From assembly GCA_965279295.1 (NCBI GenBank), contig CBDIHQ010000010.1: DNA of 64,000 nt; one strand, 5' to 3'. The stretch comes from Aquabacter sp965279295. GTDB taxonomy: Bacteria; Pseudomonadota; Alphaproteobacteria; Rhizobiales; Xanthobacteraceae. Below, piece by piece: positions 60,401 to 64,000 of the stretch. The position numbers and the translations under genes are program-made. Position 1 is the first letter of the stretch. The number at the start of each line of letters is the position of its first letter. Below the pieces are notes generated by a model. It did no database searches, had not been told where the DNA came from, and saw nothing but the letters and a program-made list of their open reading frames with translations.

Positions 60401-62848
60401 GATGGTGCCTTCATTGTGCAGCAGGGAGCCGGCGTTCCGGAGCTGGAGGCCGCTCAGCGCTCCCTCAATCCGGGAAGCCGTGCCAAAATTATTGACCGCA
60501 TCGGCGGCGTAGAAATAGCCCCCCACGCCGGCGGTGCCGGTGGCCTGGACCATGCCGAAATTCGACAGCGTCCCGCCGAATATCATCACGCCCAGCGTCG
60601 TGCTGGTGATGGTGCCTGCCGCCTGATTGATCAGGTTTGCGCCGGAGTTGTTGACACGAACGCCGGCACCGTTCCCGCCGTCGATGAAGTTATAGTTGGT
60701 GAGCGTCCCAGAGCCGAACTGGAAGCCGCCGACCGCCGTGCCACTCGCCTGAATGGTGCCGCGGTTGACCATGGTCCCCTGGCTGACGGTGACGGCCCAG
60801 CCGCCGCCCGTGCTGGAAATCTCGCCATCGTTGGTGAAGGTGACTTCGCCGCCACCGCCGAAATTAACACCGCCACCGGTGCCGGAAATCGTTCCGGTGG
60901 CTTCGTTGGTGAAGCTTCCCCCGCCGGCATAGACGTAAACACCGGGGCCGTTGGTGCCTATGATGGTCCCGGCATTGGTGATCGTCCCGGGGGCATAAGC
61001 GAAATAGACCCCCATGGCGCTAGTGATGATGCCGGTGCTCGCGTTGGTAACGCTGCCGCTGATATCGCGGAACTGGATGCCGTGGTCGTTGCCGGTGATG
61101 CTGCCGTAATTGGTGATCGTCGCCGTGCTGCCGGCGATGAATATGCCGTCCTGGCCGCCGTTGATCCGGGCCGTCGCGTTCGCCGTTCCGCCGTTGGTGA
61201 TGAGGCCGCCATTGCGTAGGTAGATGCCGCGCGTGTTGGCGCCGTTGATCGAACCGAGGTTGGTTATGGTCGGATTGCTGCCGCCCGCCCCGTACACGCC
61301 AACGTCGCCGCCGGTGATCGCGCCGGAGAGCAGATTGTTCAGGATGCCTGTTCCCGTCAGCGTCACCGTGCCGTCGATGCTGCCGGAATTGGTCATGGTT
61401 CCGGAACTGGTGAGTACGCCGGCTGACGTGGTCAGAAGCCCGTCGTTGGTGAACGTGCCGCTGTTCGCCAGCGTGCCGGAATTGGTCAGGGTCACCCCTG
61501 ACGCGACGGTGTTGCCGCCCGTGAATGTCCACTCCGCGCCGCTGTTGACGCTCACCCCACCGAAATTGACGAAGTCCGCACCGCCGAGCCCGGTAAAGCT
61601 CCCGCCAGTGCCATCGAAAGCGAGGGTATTGTTTCCCCCGCTGCCGTCCACCACACCGGTGAAGGTAGCGCCGGCTTGCAGTGTCAGGAGGTCATTGCCG
61701 GCCCCGAACTGCACAGCCGTGCCGCCGGTGCCGATGATGGTCCCGGAATTGGTCAGCGTGTTGTCATAGGCGCCAACGTCGAACGCGACGCCGACGCCGT
61801 CGGTGCCGGTCGCGACGATCCGTCCGGCATTGGTGATGGTGGCCGCCGCGCCGAAGACGGTGACGCCGTAGGTCTCACCGGAGATCAGCGATGCCGGCCC
61901 GACGTTCGACACGCTGCCGCCGTCGCCCAGGAAGACACCGGCAAAGGCGTCGGCGGTTCCCATGATGGAACCTTCGTTCACCACCGTGCCGGGTTCAGCC
62001 GTGAAAAGGACGCCGCCCCTCGTGCCGGTTATCAGGGAGGCGGTGCCGAGGTTTGTGACCTCGCCGCCGTCATAGAGATGGACGCCGTATGCGGTGGTGC
62101 AGCTTCCCCCGATGACGCCGGAATTGCTGACCGCGCCGGCGCCGCCCATCACCGAAACGCCGTTGCAATAGCCCTGGATCACGCCGGTAAGGGTGTTGAC
62201 GACCGAACCGCCGGCCAGCAGGCGGACCCCGTCCATCAGGCCGATGATGGTGCCGGAATTCTGAACCGTGCCCGGGCCGCCATCGATCACGACCGCATCG
62301 GCAACGCTGGCGCTGATCCGGCCCGAGACTGAATTGGTGATGGTGCCGCCGGCCCCGAGGAACACCCCGTATCCGCCGTTGATGCTTCCGTCATTGGTGA
62401 CGGTGCCCAGCGCCCCGGCGATGTCGATGCCCCGGTCGTCGCCAAAAATGGCGGAGGCGGAGCCCGAATTCTCGATCTGGCCGCCAGCGGCGAAGCTGAT
62501 GCCGTGACCGGAGACACCCGTCACGGTGCCGGAATTTGTCAGGGTCCAGATATGGGAATTGTTGCCGGAGACCGCCGTGGTGGGGCCGGAGATCGCCGTC
62601 AGTGGGGTAATGAGGAAGCTGGAATACCCGGCATAGCTTTGCAGCACAATGCCGCCGCTGGTGCTGGGCAGTGACACGGTCTGCGCACGCACCCGATTGG
62701 GCAAGGTGACGCCCAGGGTGACGATCACCGGCGCCATCATCAAAGCCACGGTAGCGCAGCTGCTCAACAGGGCGCTGACACGCCTGCGCTGCCCCCGGAG
62801 ACGCTCCGGAAGCGCGGTAGCGGCCAAAAACGGCCCCTTTGATCTCAT
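42458..62848 (-). CDS. Giant autotransporter (type Va-like), about 6,800 residues
   Basis: One uninterrupted frame of 20.4 kb. ATG 62848 follows an AGGGCAGGGGCG site. The N-terminus is an extended basic signal (MRSKGPFLAATALPERLRGQ, then a hydrophobic stretch ending near RVRA|QTVS). The passenger consists of hundreds of short units around the motif T-N-S/A/E-G-T/S-I-x-G (for example VTNAGTIVATG), alternating with LTLQxGAxFTGVVDGGxGxNTLEF modules, as in long beta-helices. From about residue 6510 (AWGQAFGSWGELSGNSNAAS) to the final FTWAF is an autotransporter beta-barrel ending in Phe, as the outer-membrane insertion signal requires. It probably acts as a surface adhesin or filament. A frame this long with no stop, though repetitive, implies selection to keep it. 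Whether it is cleaved from the barrel is unknown. Confidence 0.93.
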   Translation of the reverse strand: MRSKGPFLAATALPERLRGQRRRVSALLSSCATVALMMAPVIVTLGVTLPNRVRAQTVSLPSTSGGIVLQSYAGYSSFLITPLTAISGPTTAVSGNNSHIWTLTNSGTVTGVSGHGISFAAGGQIENSGSASAIFGDDRGIDIAGALGTVTNDGSINGGYGVFLGAGGTITNSVSGRISASVADAVVIDGGPGTVQNSGTIIGLMDGVRLLAGGSVVNTLTGVIQGYCNGVSVMGGAGAVSNSGVIGGSCTTAYGVHLYDGGEVTNLGTASLITGTRGGVLFTAEPGTVVNEGSIMGTADAFAGVFLGDGGSVSNVGPASLISGETYGVTVFGAAATITNAGRIVATGTDGVGVAFDVGAYDNTLTNSGTIIGTGGTAVQFGAGNDLLTLQAGATFTGVVDGSGGNNTLAFDGTGGSFTGLGGADFVNFGGVSVNSGAEWTFTGGNTVASGVTLTNSGTLANSGTFTNDGLLTTSAGVLTSSGTMTNSGSIDGTVTLTGTGILNNLLSGAITGGDVGVYGAGGSNPTITNLGSINGANTRGIYLRNGGLITNGGTANATARINGGQDGIFIAGSTATITNYGSITGNDHGIQFRDISGSVTNASTGIITSAMGVYFAYAPGTITNAGTIIGTNGPGVYVYAGGGSFTNEATGTISGTGGGVNFGGGGEVTFTNDGEISSTGGGWAVTVSQGTMVNRGTIQASGTAVGGFQFGSGTLTNYNFIDGGNGAGVRVNNSGANLINQAAGTITSTTLGVMIFGGTLSNFGMVQATGTAGVGGYFYAADAVNNFGTASRIEGALSGLQLRNAGSLLHNEGTIIGTTGYGVDQNTNGAIENFGTASLISGGLGGILIAQGTFTGGPMAVQITNAGTVMATDAGGVGIRTLDGLGTIDNTGMIQGGTAGTGIHMGAGGSVRNLGTASLVYGGLRGIYAAGAPGTITNYGSIGGGTGSGIVLTAGGLVINRGAGSRISGAVGLNIGGGLGTLSNEGTISATGAYPAAAVSLGSGGNVTNTGTASLISGSNVGVAVGGVGGTLVNHGSIAGSLWGVFFKSGGAVAQVTNDGTVSSSAGTGLYLQSAGTATNSGLIAGGSKGAYILNGYGSGGLLTNSGTIRSTGTDTTSNAGVVFNVIGFTNTLVNSGAIIGDSGIAVQFKRTSDDTVRLLPGGFFTGVVDAGDGTDLLEFAGTTAATFSGLNNTNFTGFEQISVAAGANWTFTGANSVTSGQVMTNSGQMSAGGTFTNSGSFQNSGTLGITGRFLDAGTLTNSGSISGSVTLTGAGLFSNSGTHTAVGTAVQGAAGATGASVFNSRLISGLYGVYLKAAGLITNSGTAAVISGTRYGVYVSAGAGTVINSGSIYGNIGIGLSAGGTITNQGTISGTQYGISVNNIAGTVNNAGTIIGNNGTAVRFGAGDDLLALQPGAVFTGVVDGASGTNTLELSGSGGSLTGLGTSFLAFQQVTIANGAAWTLTGSNDATASTITTAGTLTNAGTLSGNVVLSSTGQFANLAGATLTGTGNLVSADNNQTITNAGTITGTDTTSIGIFLNSAGSILNTGTGARISGGIGVYTKYSAAIVSNEGTIIGLQEAGVQLKQGGTLTNLGQASYISGTQVGVSLTGGYGVTVITNDGTITQSGTATPGAGVFTLYGATITNTNTAARISGAKYGVYSTNVLDPAQTATSITNAGTIGGGVRGIVLVNAGNGTIVNQGTTSHIYGTAKYGISVDSANAVAITNEGTISGGLIGITFADNFGTANNTITNSGAIIGSGGTAVQFGAGADLLTLLDGASFTGTVDGGAGSNTLAFSGNGTFTGLGGASFINFAQASIDSGAEWTFGGDSTIGSGTTLTNSGTLANIGSFTNDGLLATSAGVLTSSGTMTNSGSIDGTVTLTGTGVLNNLLSGAITGGDVGVYGAVGSTPTITNLGSINGANTRGIYLRNGGLITNGGTANATARINGGQDGIFIAGSTATITNYGSITGNDHGIQFRDISGSVTNASTGIITSAMGVYFAYAPGTITNAGTIIGTNGPGVYVYAGGGSFTNEATGTISGTGGGVNFGGGGEVTFTNDGEISSTGGGWAVTVSQGTMVNRGTIQASGTAVGGFQFGSGTLTNYNFIDGGNGAGVRVNNSGANLINQAAGTITSTTLGVMIFGGTLSNFGMVQATGTAGVGGYFYAADAVNNFGTASRIEGALSGLQLRNAGSLLHNEGTIIGTTGYGVDQNTNGAIENFGTASLISGGLGGILIAQGTFTSGPMAVQITNAGTVMATDGVGIKTLDGLGTIDNTGTIQGAGSTGVGVYLGAGGSVSNLGTAALISGDQYGISATGAAGTVTNQGSIGGGAHGIFLAAGGSVTNGGTASATALINGGQDGIFVAGSAATITNYGSITGTNHGLNFRYVGGSVTNASTGTLSGGIGVYFYKAPGTLTNAGTITGTSGAGVYVYAGGGSLTNTNTGVISGAMGGVNFGGSFTGDVTFTNDGQISATGGWGVNVNQGLMVNRGTIRADGTAANGGFQFGSGTLTNSGLIDGADGPGVRSNNLDVHLINQASGTITSTTQGVMMWGGTLSNHGAIIGTGTSGVGGYFDATDVVNNFGTAALISGAASGLQLRFAGSLLHNEGTIIGTTAYGVDQNTNGTIENIGTASLISGGLAGIVISNGTSTTAPMEVFITNAGTIVATGTSGIGIKTLDGLGTIDNTGTIQATLGTGIYLGAGGFIRNLGTTALISGYDRGIYSKGAAATVTNEGSIGGGTSYGILLSAGGTVTNSSSGRITSTLWDAVGIDGAAGYVSNSGTIIGQSDGVRLMAGGTVTNYAGGLIQGYCNGVSVLGGGAVTNSGSIRGTCGSSVGVYLSDGGSVTNSGTGSEVSGAIAGVIISTANGTVTNEGAITSTYIGVSLKAGGRVQNDGSAALISGGLMGIYVVDGAATITNAGTITSDGVGILFDVGTYSNTLTNSGTIIGNSGAAVLFGAGDDLLTLQPGAIFVGIVDGGAGTNTLAFEGTGGSFTGLGADFFEFGLVNVNSGAEWTFTGGNTVASGVTLTNSGTLANTGSFTNDGLLSTSSGVLTSSGTMTNSGSIDGTVTLTGTGILNNLLSGVITGADVGVYGAAGSSPTISNLGTISGVSTRGIYLSNGGIITNGGTANATALINGGQDGIFIAGSAATITNYASITGTDHGIHVRYVGASVTNASTGTISSAMGVYVYRAPGTITNAGTIIGTSGPGVYVYAGGGSFTNEATGTISGTSGGVNFGGGFSGDVTFTNDGQISSTGLGWTANVSQGAMVNRGTIQASGTAAGGFQFSSGTLTNSGLVDGGNGVGVRSNNSDAHLINQAAGTITGTTLGVMMWGGTLGNLGTVQATGTAGVGGYFDSTDVVNNFGTASLISGTVDGLQLRSAGSLLHNEGSIIGTEGIGVDQNTNGAIENFGTASLISGRLAGIVIAQGTFTGGPMAVLITNAGTIMATGTLGVGIKTLDGLGTIDNTGTIQGGTAGTGIYLGAGGSVRNLGSAALISGAYGIYFAGTTSNGGTVTNEGSIIGTARAALSMYADGSVTNRASGIIQGAESGISISGAGTVANYGLISGLSQYGVSIGSGTITNAATGVISGAVGIFTVTGGVTNSGTITGTGTAGTGINVTNDARVTNTGTGLITGVLAGVNMFAGTVVNEAAISGTGAAGMGIYASSLVQVTNQGTSAVISGVVAGVYLQAGGMVSNQGTIAGTGTAGIGVQFTGTFGNTLINSGAISGASGTAVQFGAGDDLLQILAGASFDGVADGGAGSNTLEFVSGTGTITGFTNFANVAVDSGADWTLAATGSTVTLTNAGIFRNSGTLTNTVTFINSGTFVTSGIFTEEGALTNSGSISGTVMLSGAGQITNQAGGRITAADVGISQAIGATGTILNAGTIIGTSTAGILLSGAGTVTNQGTASRIDGGFYGINSLNAASTIQNEGTIGGSASIGIRLDAGGSISNQGTASRIAGVDYGVITFNIPGSVTNAGTIAGGTAVYLAAGGSLTNSGAASRLSGTTNGVLVLSGVGVVDNAGTIAGGAAGVRFLDDGGTFNNTVINSGTISGTTFAVQFGAGADLLQLSSGFAFGGAVDGGAGVDTLDLLSGSGASAGFSNFEVLIVHAGASWTLSGTDSVETITNAGTLINLGTLANLDTIVNDGTLQNSGTILTTVTLSAGGVLDNQTAGLVAGPDDGVVGTGIAARTLSNAGTIIGTLGRGIYFSSGGSITNSGSASVISGGTQGILIAGAAGAVSNDGSISATSVAGTGVSLLAGGSVDNTASGRIEGGGVGIAIAGATGTVTNSGSIAGPSSYAVSLSAGGDVMNTASGRISGYGGVAIQGGGTLTNAGTIVATGLYAVSLVSAGGSIFNQGTASSITGGTWISGGAGSLTNEGSIRAVGFPSSVGVILVAGGSVTNQGTASYIYGSLNGAQIAGTGIVTNAGSIRGNTDSGVQLRGGGQVTNASSGLISGALQGVYFRGGAGTLTNSGTVTGAAGLLVSDTFGTFNTTLINSGTIAGTGTAGMAVQFGGGDDLLQVLSGAVFTGRVDGGGGTDTLEFLSGTGTLNFTAFTTVTVASGAAWTSTGVSDASTLTNAGTFTNSGTLTVSGGLSSSGTLANAGTIAGMVTILGGVMDNQAGASIIGTTGVLTDVAGLAITNAGTVTGTADFGIRMNAGGSVMNIGANALVAGATAGVHTKGGASTVTNEGTIAGTGTGIGVLFADTAGTFNNTIINSGTIAGGGGTAIQFAAGDDLLTLKAGSVLTGLADGGAGSNTLALAAGVGTGSLSGLGSSLLGFQTVTLASDADWAFTGTNQLAPGGTLTNAGTLTNTGTLVTSAGTLSNTGLLTNSGSIAGTVSVSGSGVVDNQLVGSITGAAFGIISSGTTLANAGSIIASDAAGVGVLMSSSASVTNADSASLIQGGQTGLSITGIGSVVNAGTIAGVLAYGVALAMGGNVANTGATSVIRGGDTGVSFGGTGTLTNAGTIAGLSGSGVALAAGGDVSNSGLLTGAIAGVSVAGGSVLIINHGVIEGTGTAGVGVLFTGGSGTIDNFGTISGASGTAVKFAGGTNRLILESGSALIGAADGSLGVNTLVVEGSASLIGVNAVGFQYVGFLNATQAIDANSTITNAVVIAGTLTNHGTLNGVVTVDTGATLATDGRVSVDGASVNSGLISNAGTLSIASTLTNAGTLTNSALLTNTGLLLNTGTLTNSGTLVTSAGTLSNTGLLTNSGSIAGTVSVSGSGVVDNQLGGSITGTAFGLVSSGTTLANAGSIIASDAAGVGVLMSSSASVTNAGSASLIQGGDTGLSITGAGTVLNEGMITGLAGPGVALASAGSFTNSGSNSFVQGGQTGVSIGGLGTLINAGTIAGLLGFGAALAMGGSVSNSAATSLIQGGETGVSLGGAGTLTNAGTITGLSGSGVALGAGGSISNSGLLTGGAAGVSVADGAALITNHGVIEGTGTAGIGMLFTGGSGTIDNFGTISGAGGTAVKFAGGTNRLILESGSALIGSADGSLGVNTLVVEGNASLIGVTAIGFQYVGFLNATQAIDANSTITNATVIAGTLTNYGTLNGAITVEMGATLLTDGIVSVDAASLNSGLVSNAGTLSIASTLTNAGTLTNSALVTNTGLLQNNGTLTNSGTLVSDGGTLSNAGLLTNSGTISGTVTVSGSGVVQNQLGGRIAGIASGIVSSGTTLSNAGSIIASDGAGIGVLMSSAASVTNAGNASLIMGELTGVSIVGTSAMVNEGTITGLAGTGVASASTGSFTNSGSASFVQGGQTGVSIGGLGTIINAGTIAGVMAYGVALAMGGNVSNSGTTSVIQGGGTGVSLGGTGTLSNAGTIAGLSGSGVALAAGGLVTNTGLITGALAGVSVSGGTALITNHGVIEGTGGSGVGILFSGDATGTIDNFGTISGAGGTALKFAGGTNLLVLEGGSLLSGIADGSLGVNTLFVHNSAQLDSAQIVGFQYVGFLDANQTLDAGTTITNLVVFSGTLTNLGTVNGRLTVDAGATLSNGGLVSVDNTSTNSGLITTSGSLTNNSSWTNNGTISNAGTFTNLALLTNNGALSNSGDLSNLGTISGPGSFSNTGSFTNSGVVIGAFNGVSGSGTIQNSGTIVGTGDTGVNLGAGGQLTNTSTGFIEGGIYGVQIGVGARVFNAGTILDDAIAGAALASAATLVNDSTGTVGGVIGVLFNGTGASVTNRGTIFGSAGVAVQFGAGVNTLTLDTGSVLQGGIDGGAGAGQIFLTGTNTMANTIANFGTGSALSVADGATWAASGNWTIASVSNSGTLQPGTPGSALNLAGNFIQAAGGTLQVVTNPAGQNSQLLVTGSATLNGGTVSVLAGSGSYQPSTVFTLLTAASVTGQFADVVSDLAFLTPSLSYDGQHAYLTLSTGEQPVRFSSVAVTQNQFNTANAVQAGGAGSALYQAVVGLNAPGARLAFTMLSGEAYASASTAMLDDSRIVPQAMFNRLRQQSYGETGGAIAALGTGGQMTVVPGSALGYTDTGSTMATPRAAANIPAGQAMMPDGAASRITAWGQAFGSWGELSGNSNAASVSHDRSGFMTGLDAKVGEDWRFGLAGGYTTTDLAISDRASSAQIGTFSLGLYGSRSFGALNLRFGGAYSWSDVDMNRSVVFPGFQNQLSSSYDAGTAQVFGELGYGMNWNAIALEPFVGLSYVQLNTGSVNEAGGTSALHVEGASDAITYTTLGLRLGTTWSLDNNVTIMPRMMVGWQHAFGDINPTANLSFLSTGVGFSVTGAPLAADAALVEVGFDWLMGRNVKLGVSYQGTLSGNVQDNAVTGSFTWAF
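44900..47600 (-). repeat. Three tandem modules of about 1.28 kb inside the autotransporter gene
   Basis: The peptide FQYVGFLNATQAIDANSTIT and its variants recur at about 47.53, 46.25 and 44.95 kb, each followed by the same order of sub-motifs (LILESGSALIGxADGSLGVN, then FGTISGAxGTAVKFAGGTN, and blocks of SGTxTNAGTIAGLSGSGVAL). Spacing measured on the shared DNA is about 1,284 and 1,289 bases. The copies are clearly diverged, the one nearest the barrel most. Confidence 0.85.
56067..57108 (-). repeat. Near-identical 1.04 kb internal repeat of the autotransporter, left copy
   Basis: Bases 56067-57108 match 60231-61272 at a constant offset of 4,164 with only a handful of differences by eye (for example C/T near 56109 and near 57053). 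The block encodes about 347 residues running from ITNLGSINGANTRGIYLRNG to near MAVQITNAGTVMATDG. Outside the block the two regions are still similar but differ in many bases. Confidence 0.9.
60231..61272 (-). repeat. Near-identical 1.04 kb internal repeat of the autotransporter, right copy
   Basis: This is the partner of 56067-57108, in direct orientation and the same reading frame. The offset of 4,164 is a multiple of three, so recombination between the copies would remove or add exactly 1,388 codons without a frameshift. Weaker relatives of the same segment occur at about 52.4-53.7 and 54.8-55.8 kb. Confidence 0.9.
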
Positions 62849-63254
62849 CGCCCCTGCCCTAACCAAAAGCGGGCGCGCCCCGCTACCGCACAACACCCGA
62901 CAGATCCGGAGACAGCAGCCCTTACGCGGATCTCACATGCTGGAAGAATGATGAGAGGATGACTCCAAACGCTTGGAAAAACTTGATTTCCCGACGCTAC
63001 CCCATCCACAAAATGTGCGACCCCCACCGGCATAAAGGAGGGGTTGACGGGGAACAAGGGCGCATCCCCCGATAGACCGGCAATTTTTGACCGCATCCCC
63101 GGAATGTCGCACTGCCGGACGATTTTGAACATGCTCGCGCGGCGCGGACATGGCAGGCATGATGGCGTCTCCTCTTGCGCCGCCGATGCTTGGCGGGTCT
63201 GATCCCGCCATTGCGGCGGGCGTTCCGTCATCACCGGCATTTCGAGTGGGCATC
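62849..63254. promoter_or_regulatory. Divergent control region between the autotransporter and threonine aldolase genes
   Basis: This 406-base gap holds both promoters. AAAGGAGGGGTTGACGGGG near 63036-63054 contains a -35-like TTGACG on the plus strand, but no convincing -10 was found. An open frame upstream of the aldolase begins at ATG 63159. No RNA gene or riboswitch was recognised. Confidence 0.4.
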
Positions 63255-64000
63255 ATGATCGAGCGCGCCATCAAGATTGATCTGAGCAGCGACACGTCCA
63301 CGCGCCCGTCCCCGGAGATGCTTCAGGCCATGGCGCGCGCGCCGGTCGGCGACGAGCAGCGGGGCGAGGACCCAACCACCCGCGCTCTGGAAGAACGCAC
63401 GGCCGACCTGCTCGGGCAGGAAAGCGCAGTGTTCCTGCCCTCCGGGACCATGTGCAATCAAATCTCCTTCCTGGTGCACTGCAAGGCCGGGGATGAGATC
63501 ATCGCCGCCCAGCAGGCGCATATCTACGGCTCGGAAGGCGGCGGCGCGGCCGCGTTGGCGGGGGCTTTCGTGCGGCCCATCGATGCGCCGGACGGCATCT
63601 TCAATGCCGATGCCGTCCTCAGCGCCATCCGGCCCGCGCGCCAGAGAGCGCCGCGCAGCAGGGTGGTCGTGATGGAGCAGACCTCCAACCGCGGCGGTGG
63701 GGCGGTGTGGCCGCTCGCGCTGGTGGAGGATGTCGCCCTGAAGGCACATGACGCCGGCCTCGCCGTGCACATGGACGGCGCGCGGCTGCTCAACGCGGTG
63801 GTGGCCTCCAACGTGGCGGCACATGATTTTGGCCGCCCGTGCGACAGCGTCTGGCTCGATTTCTCCAAGGGCCTGGGCTGTCCGGTTGGCGCGGTGCTGG
63901 CAGGTTCGCGCGACTTCATCTCGGACGCCTGGGCCTGGAAGCACAGGCTCGGCGGCGCCTTGCGCCAGTCCGGCGTCCTCACAGCCGCCTGCCTCCATGC
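63255..64000 (+). CDS. Low-specificity L-threonine aldolase, 5' part
   Basis: 249 residues are in the window and the gene runs off the right edge. IKIDLSSDTSTRPSPEMLQA near the start, GDEQRGEDPTTRALEERTAD, AVFLPSGTMCNQIS, the aspartate context AVHMDGARLLNA and the PLP-lysine region SVWLDFSKGLGCPVGAVLAG are standard for this fold type I family. The enzyme splits threonine or allo-threonine to glycine and acetaldehyde. ATG 63255 is chosen because the family motif starts just after it and a GAGTGGG site precedes it; in-frame ATGs at 63159 and 63162 would add about 32 atypical residues. Confidence 0.9.
   Translation, partial: MIERAIKIDLSSDTSTRPSPEMLQAMARAPVGDEQRGEDPTTRALEERTADLLGQESAVFLPSGTMCNQISFLVHCKAGDEIIAAQQAHIYGSEGGGAAALAGAFVRPIDAPDGIFNADAVLSAIRPARQRAPRSRVVVMEQTSNRGGGAVWPLALVEDVALKAHDAGLAVHMDGARLLNAVVASNVAAHDFGRPCDSVWLDFSKGLGCPVGAVLAGSRDFISDAWAWKHRLGGALRQSGVLTAACLH

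Noticed and set aside
43598..61219. Many long open frames on the plus strand opposite the autotransporter gene, up to about 900 codons (46970-49669, 55025-57520, 59741-61219)
   Set aside because: They are mirror images of a GC-rich repetitive gene. Their products are low-complexity (ARG, ASP, GLY, ALA-rich or PVPPS-rich), lack start signals and recognisable domains, and repeat with the same period as the sense gene.

Overview
The window is GC-rich DNA from an alphaproteobacterium, most likely of the order Hyphomicrobiales (a Xanthobacter/Azorhizobium-like relative). The main evidence is the order pckA, chvI, chvG, hprK, manX, HPr at 1-7.9 kb, which is typical of that order. Genus-level placement is inference.

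Layout. (a) 1-9.7 kb is core chromosome: the 5' end of pckA running off the left edge, the ChvI/ChvG two-component system, the short alphaproteobacterial HprK, a mannose-type EIIA, HPr, a second sensor kinase and tRNA-Arg(ACG). It has been invaded between pckA and chvI. A HugZ-like gene is cut by an IS481-family element, an IS5-family element abuts that, and an AT-rich glycosyltransferase gene is bracketed by two diverged copies of the chvI upstream region. (b) 9.7-16.5 kb, just after the tRNA, is accessory and decaying. It holds a type III restriction locus with an intact Res but a Mod carrying three lesions, a truncated MFS gene, an alpha/beta hydrolase with three lesions, and a LysR stump fused to an IS5-type fragment. 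(c) 16.5-31.4 kb is a catabolic island. It encodes an HpcH/HpaI-type aldolase, a 2-oxo-dienoate hydratase, an extradiol-type VOC dioxygenase, a MetX-like hydrolase, three hydrolases resembling 2,6-dihydroxypseudooxynicotine hydrolase, an HMGL-type lyase, a DUF4286-like protein, two Bug/TctC periplasmic binding proteins, and GntR and LysR regulators. Together these look like uptake and meta-cleavage of an unidentified aromatic or N-heterocyclic compound. (d) 31.4-33.9 kb is a small stress group on the minus strand. (e) 33.9-42.3 kb is a complete type I-C CRISPR-Cas locus (cas3-cas5-cas8c-cas7-cas4-cas1-cas2 and a six-repeat array). (f) 42.5-62.85 kb is one uninterrupted gene of about 20.4 kb for a giant autotransporter of about 6,800 residues, built from nested repeats. 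(g) The right edge carries a partial threonine aldolase gene.

The most notable items are the giant autotransporter with kilobase-scale near-identical internal repeats, the undescribed catabolic island, the apparent lack of an ATG/GTG/TTG start able to give a whole ChvG, and the duplicated chvI upstream region around a foreign glycosyltransferase gene. The CRISPR locus is a standard subtype. All family assignments come from reading motifs by eye; no database search was run.
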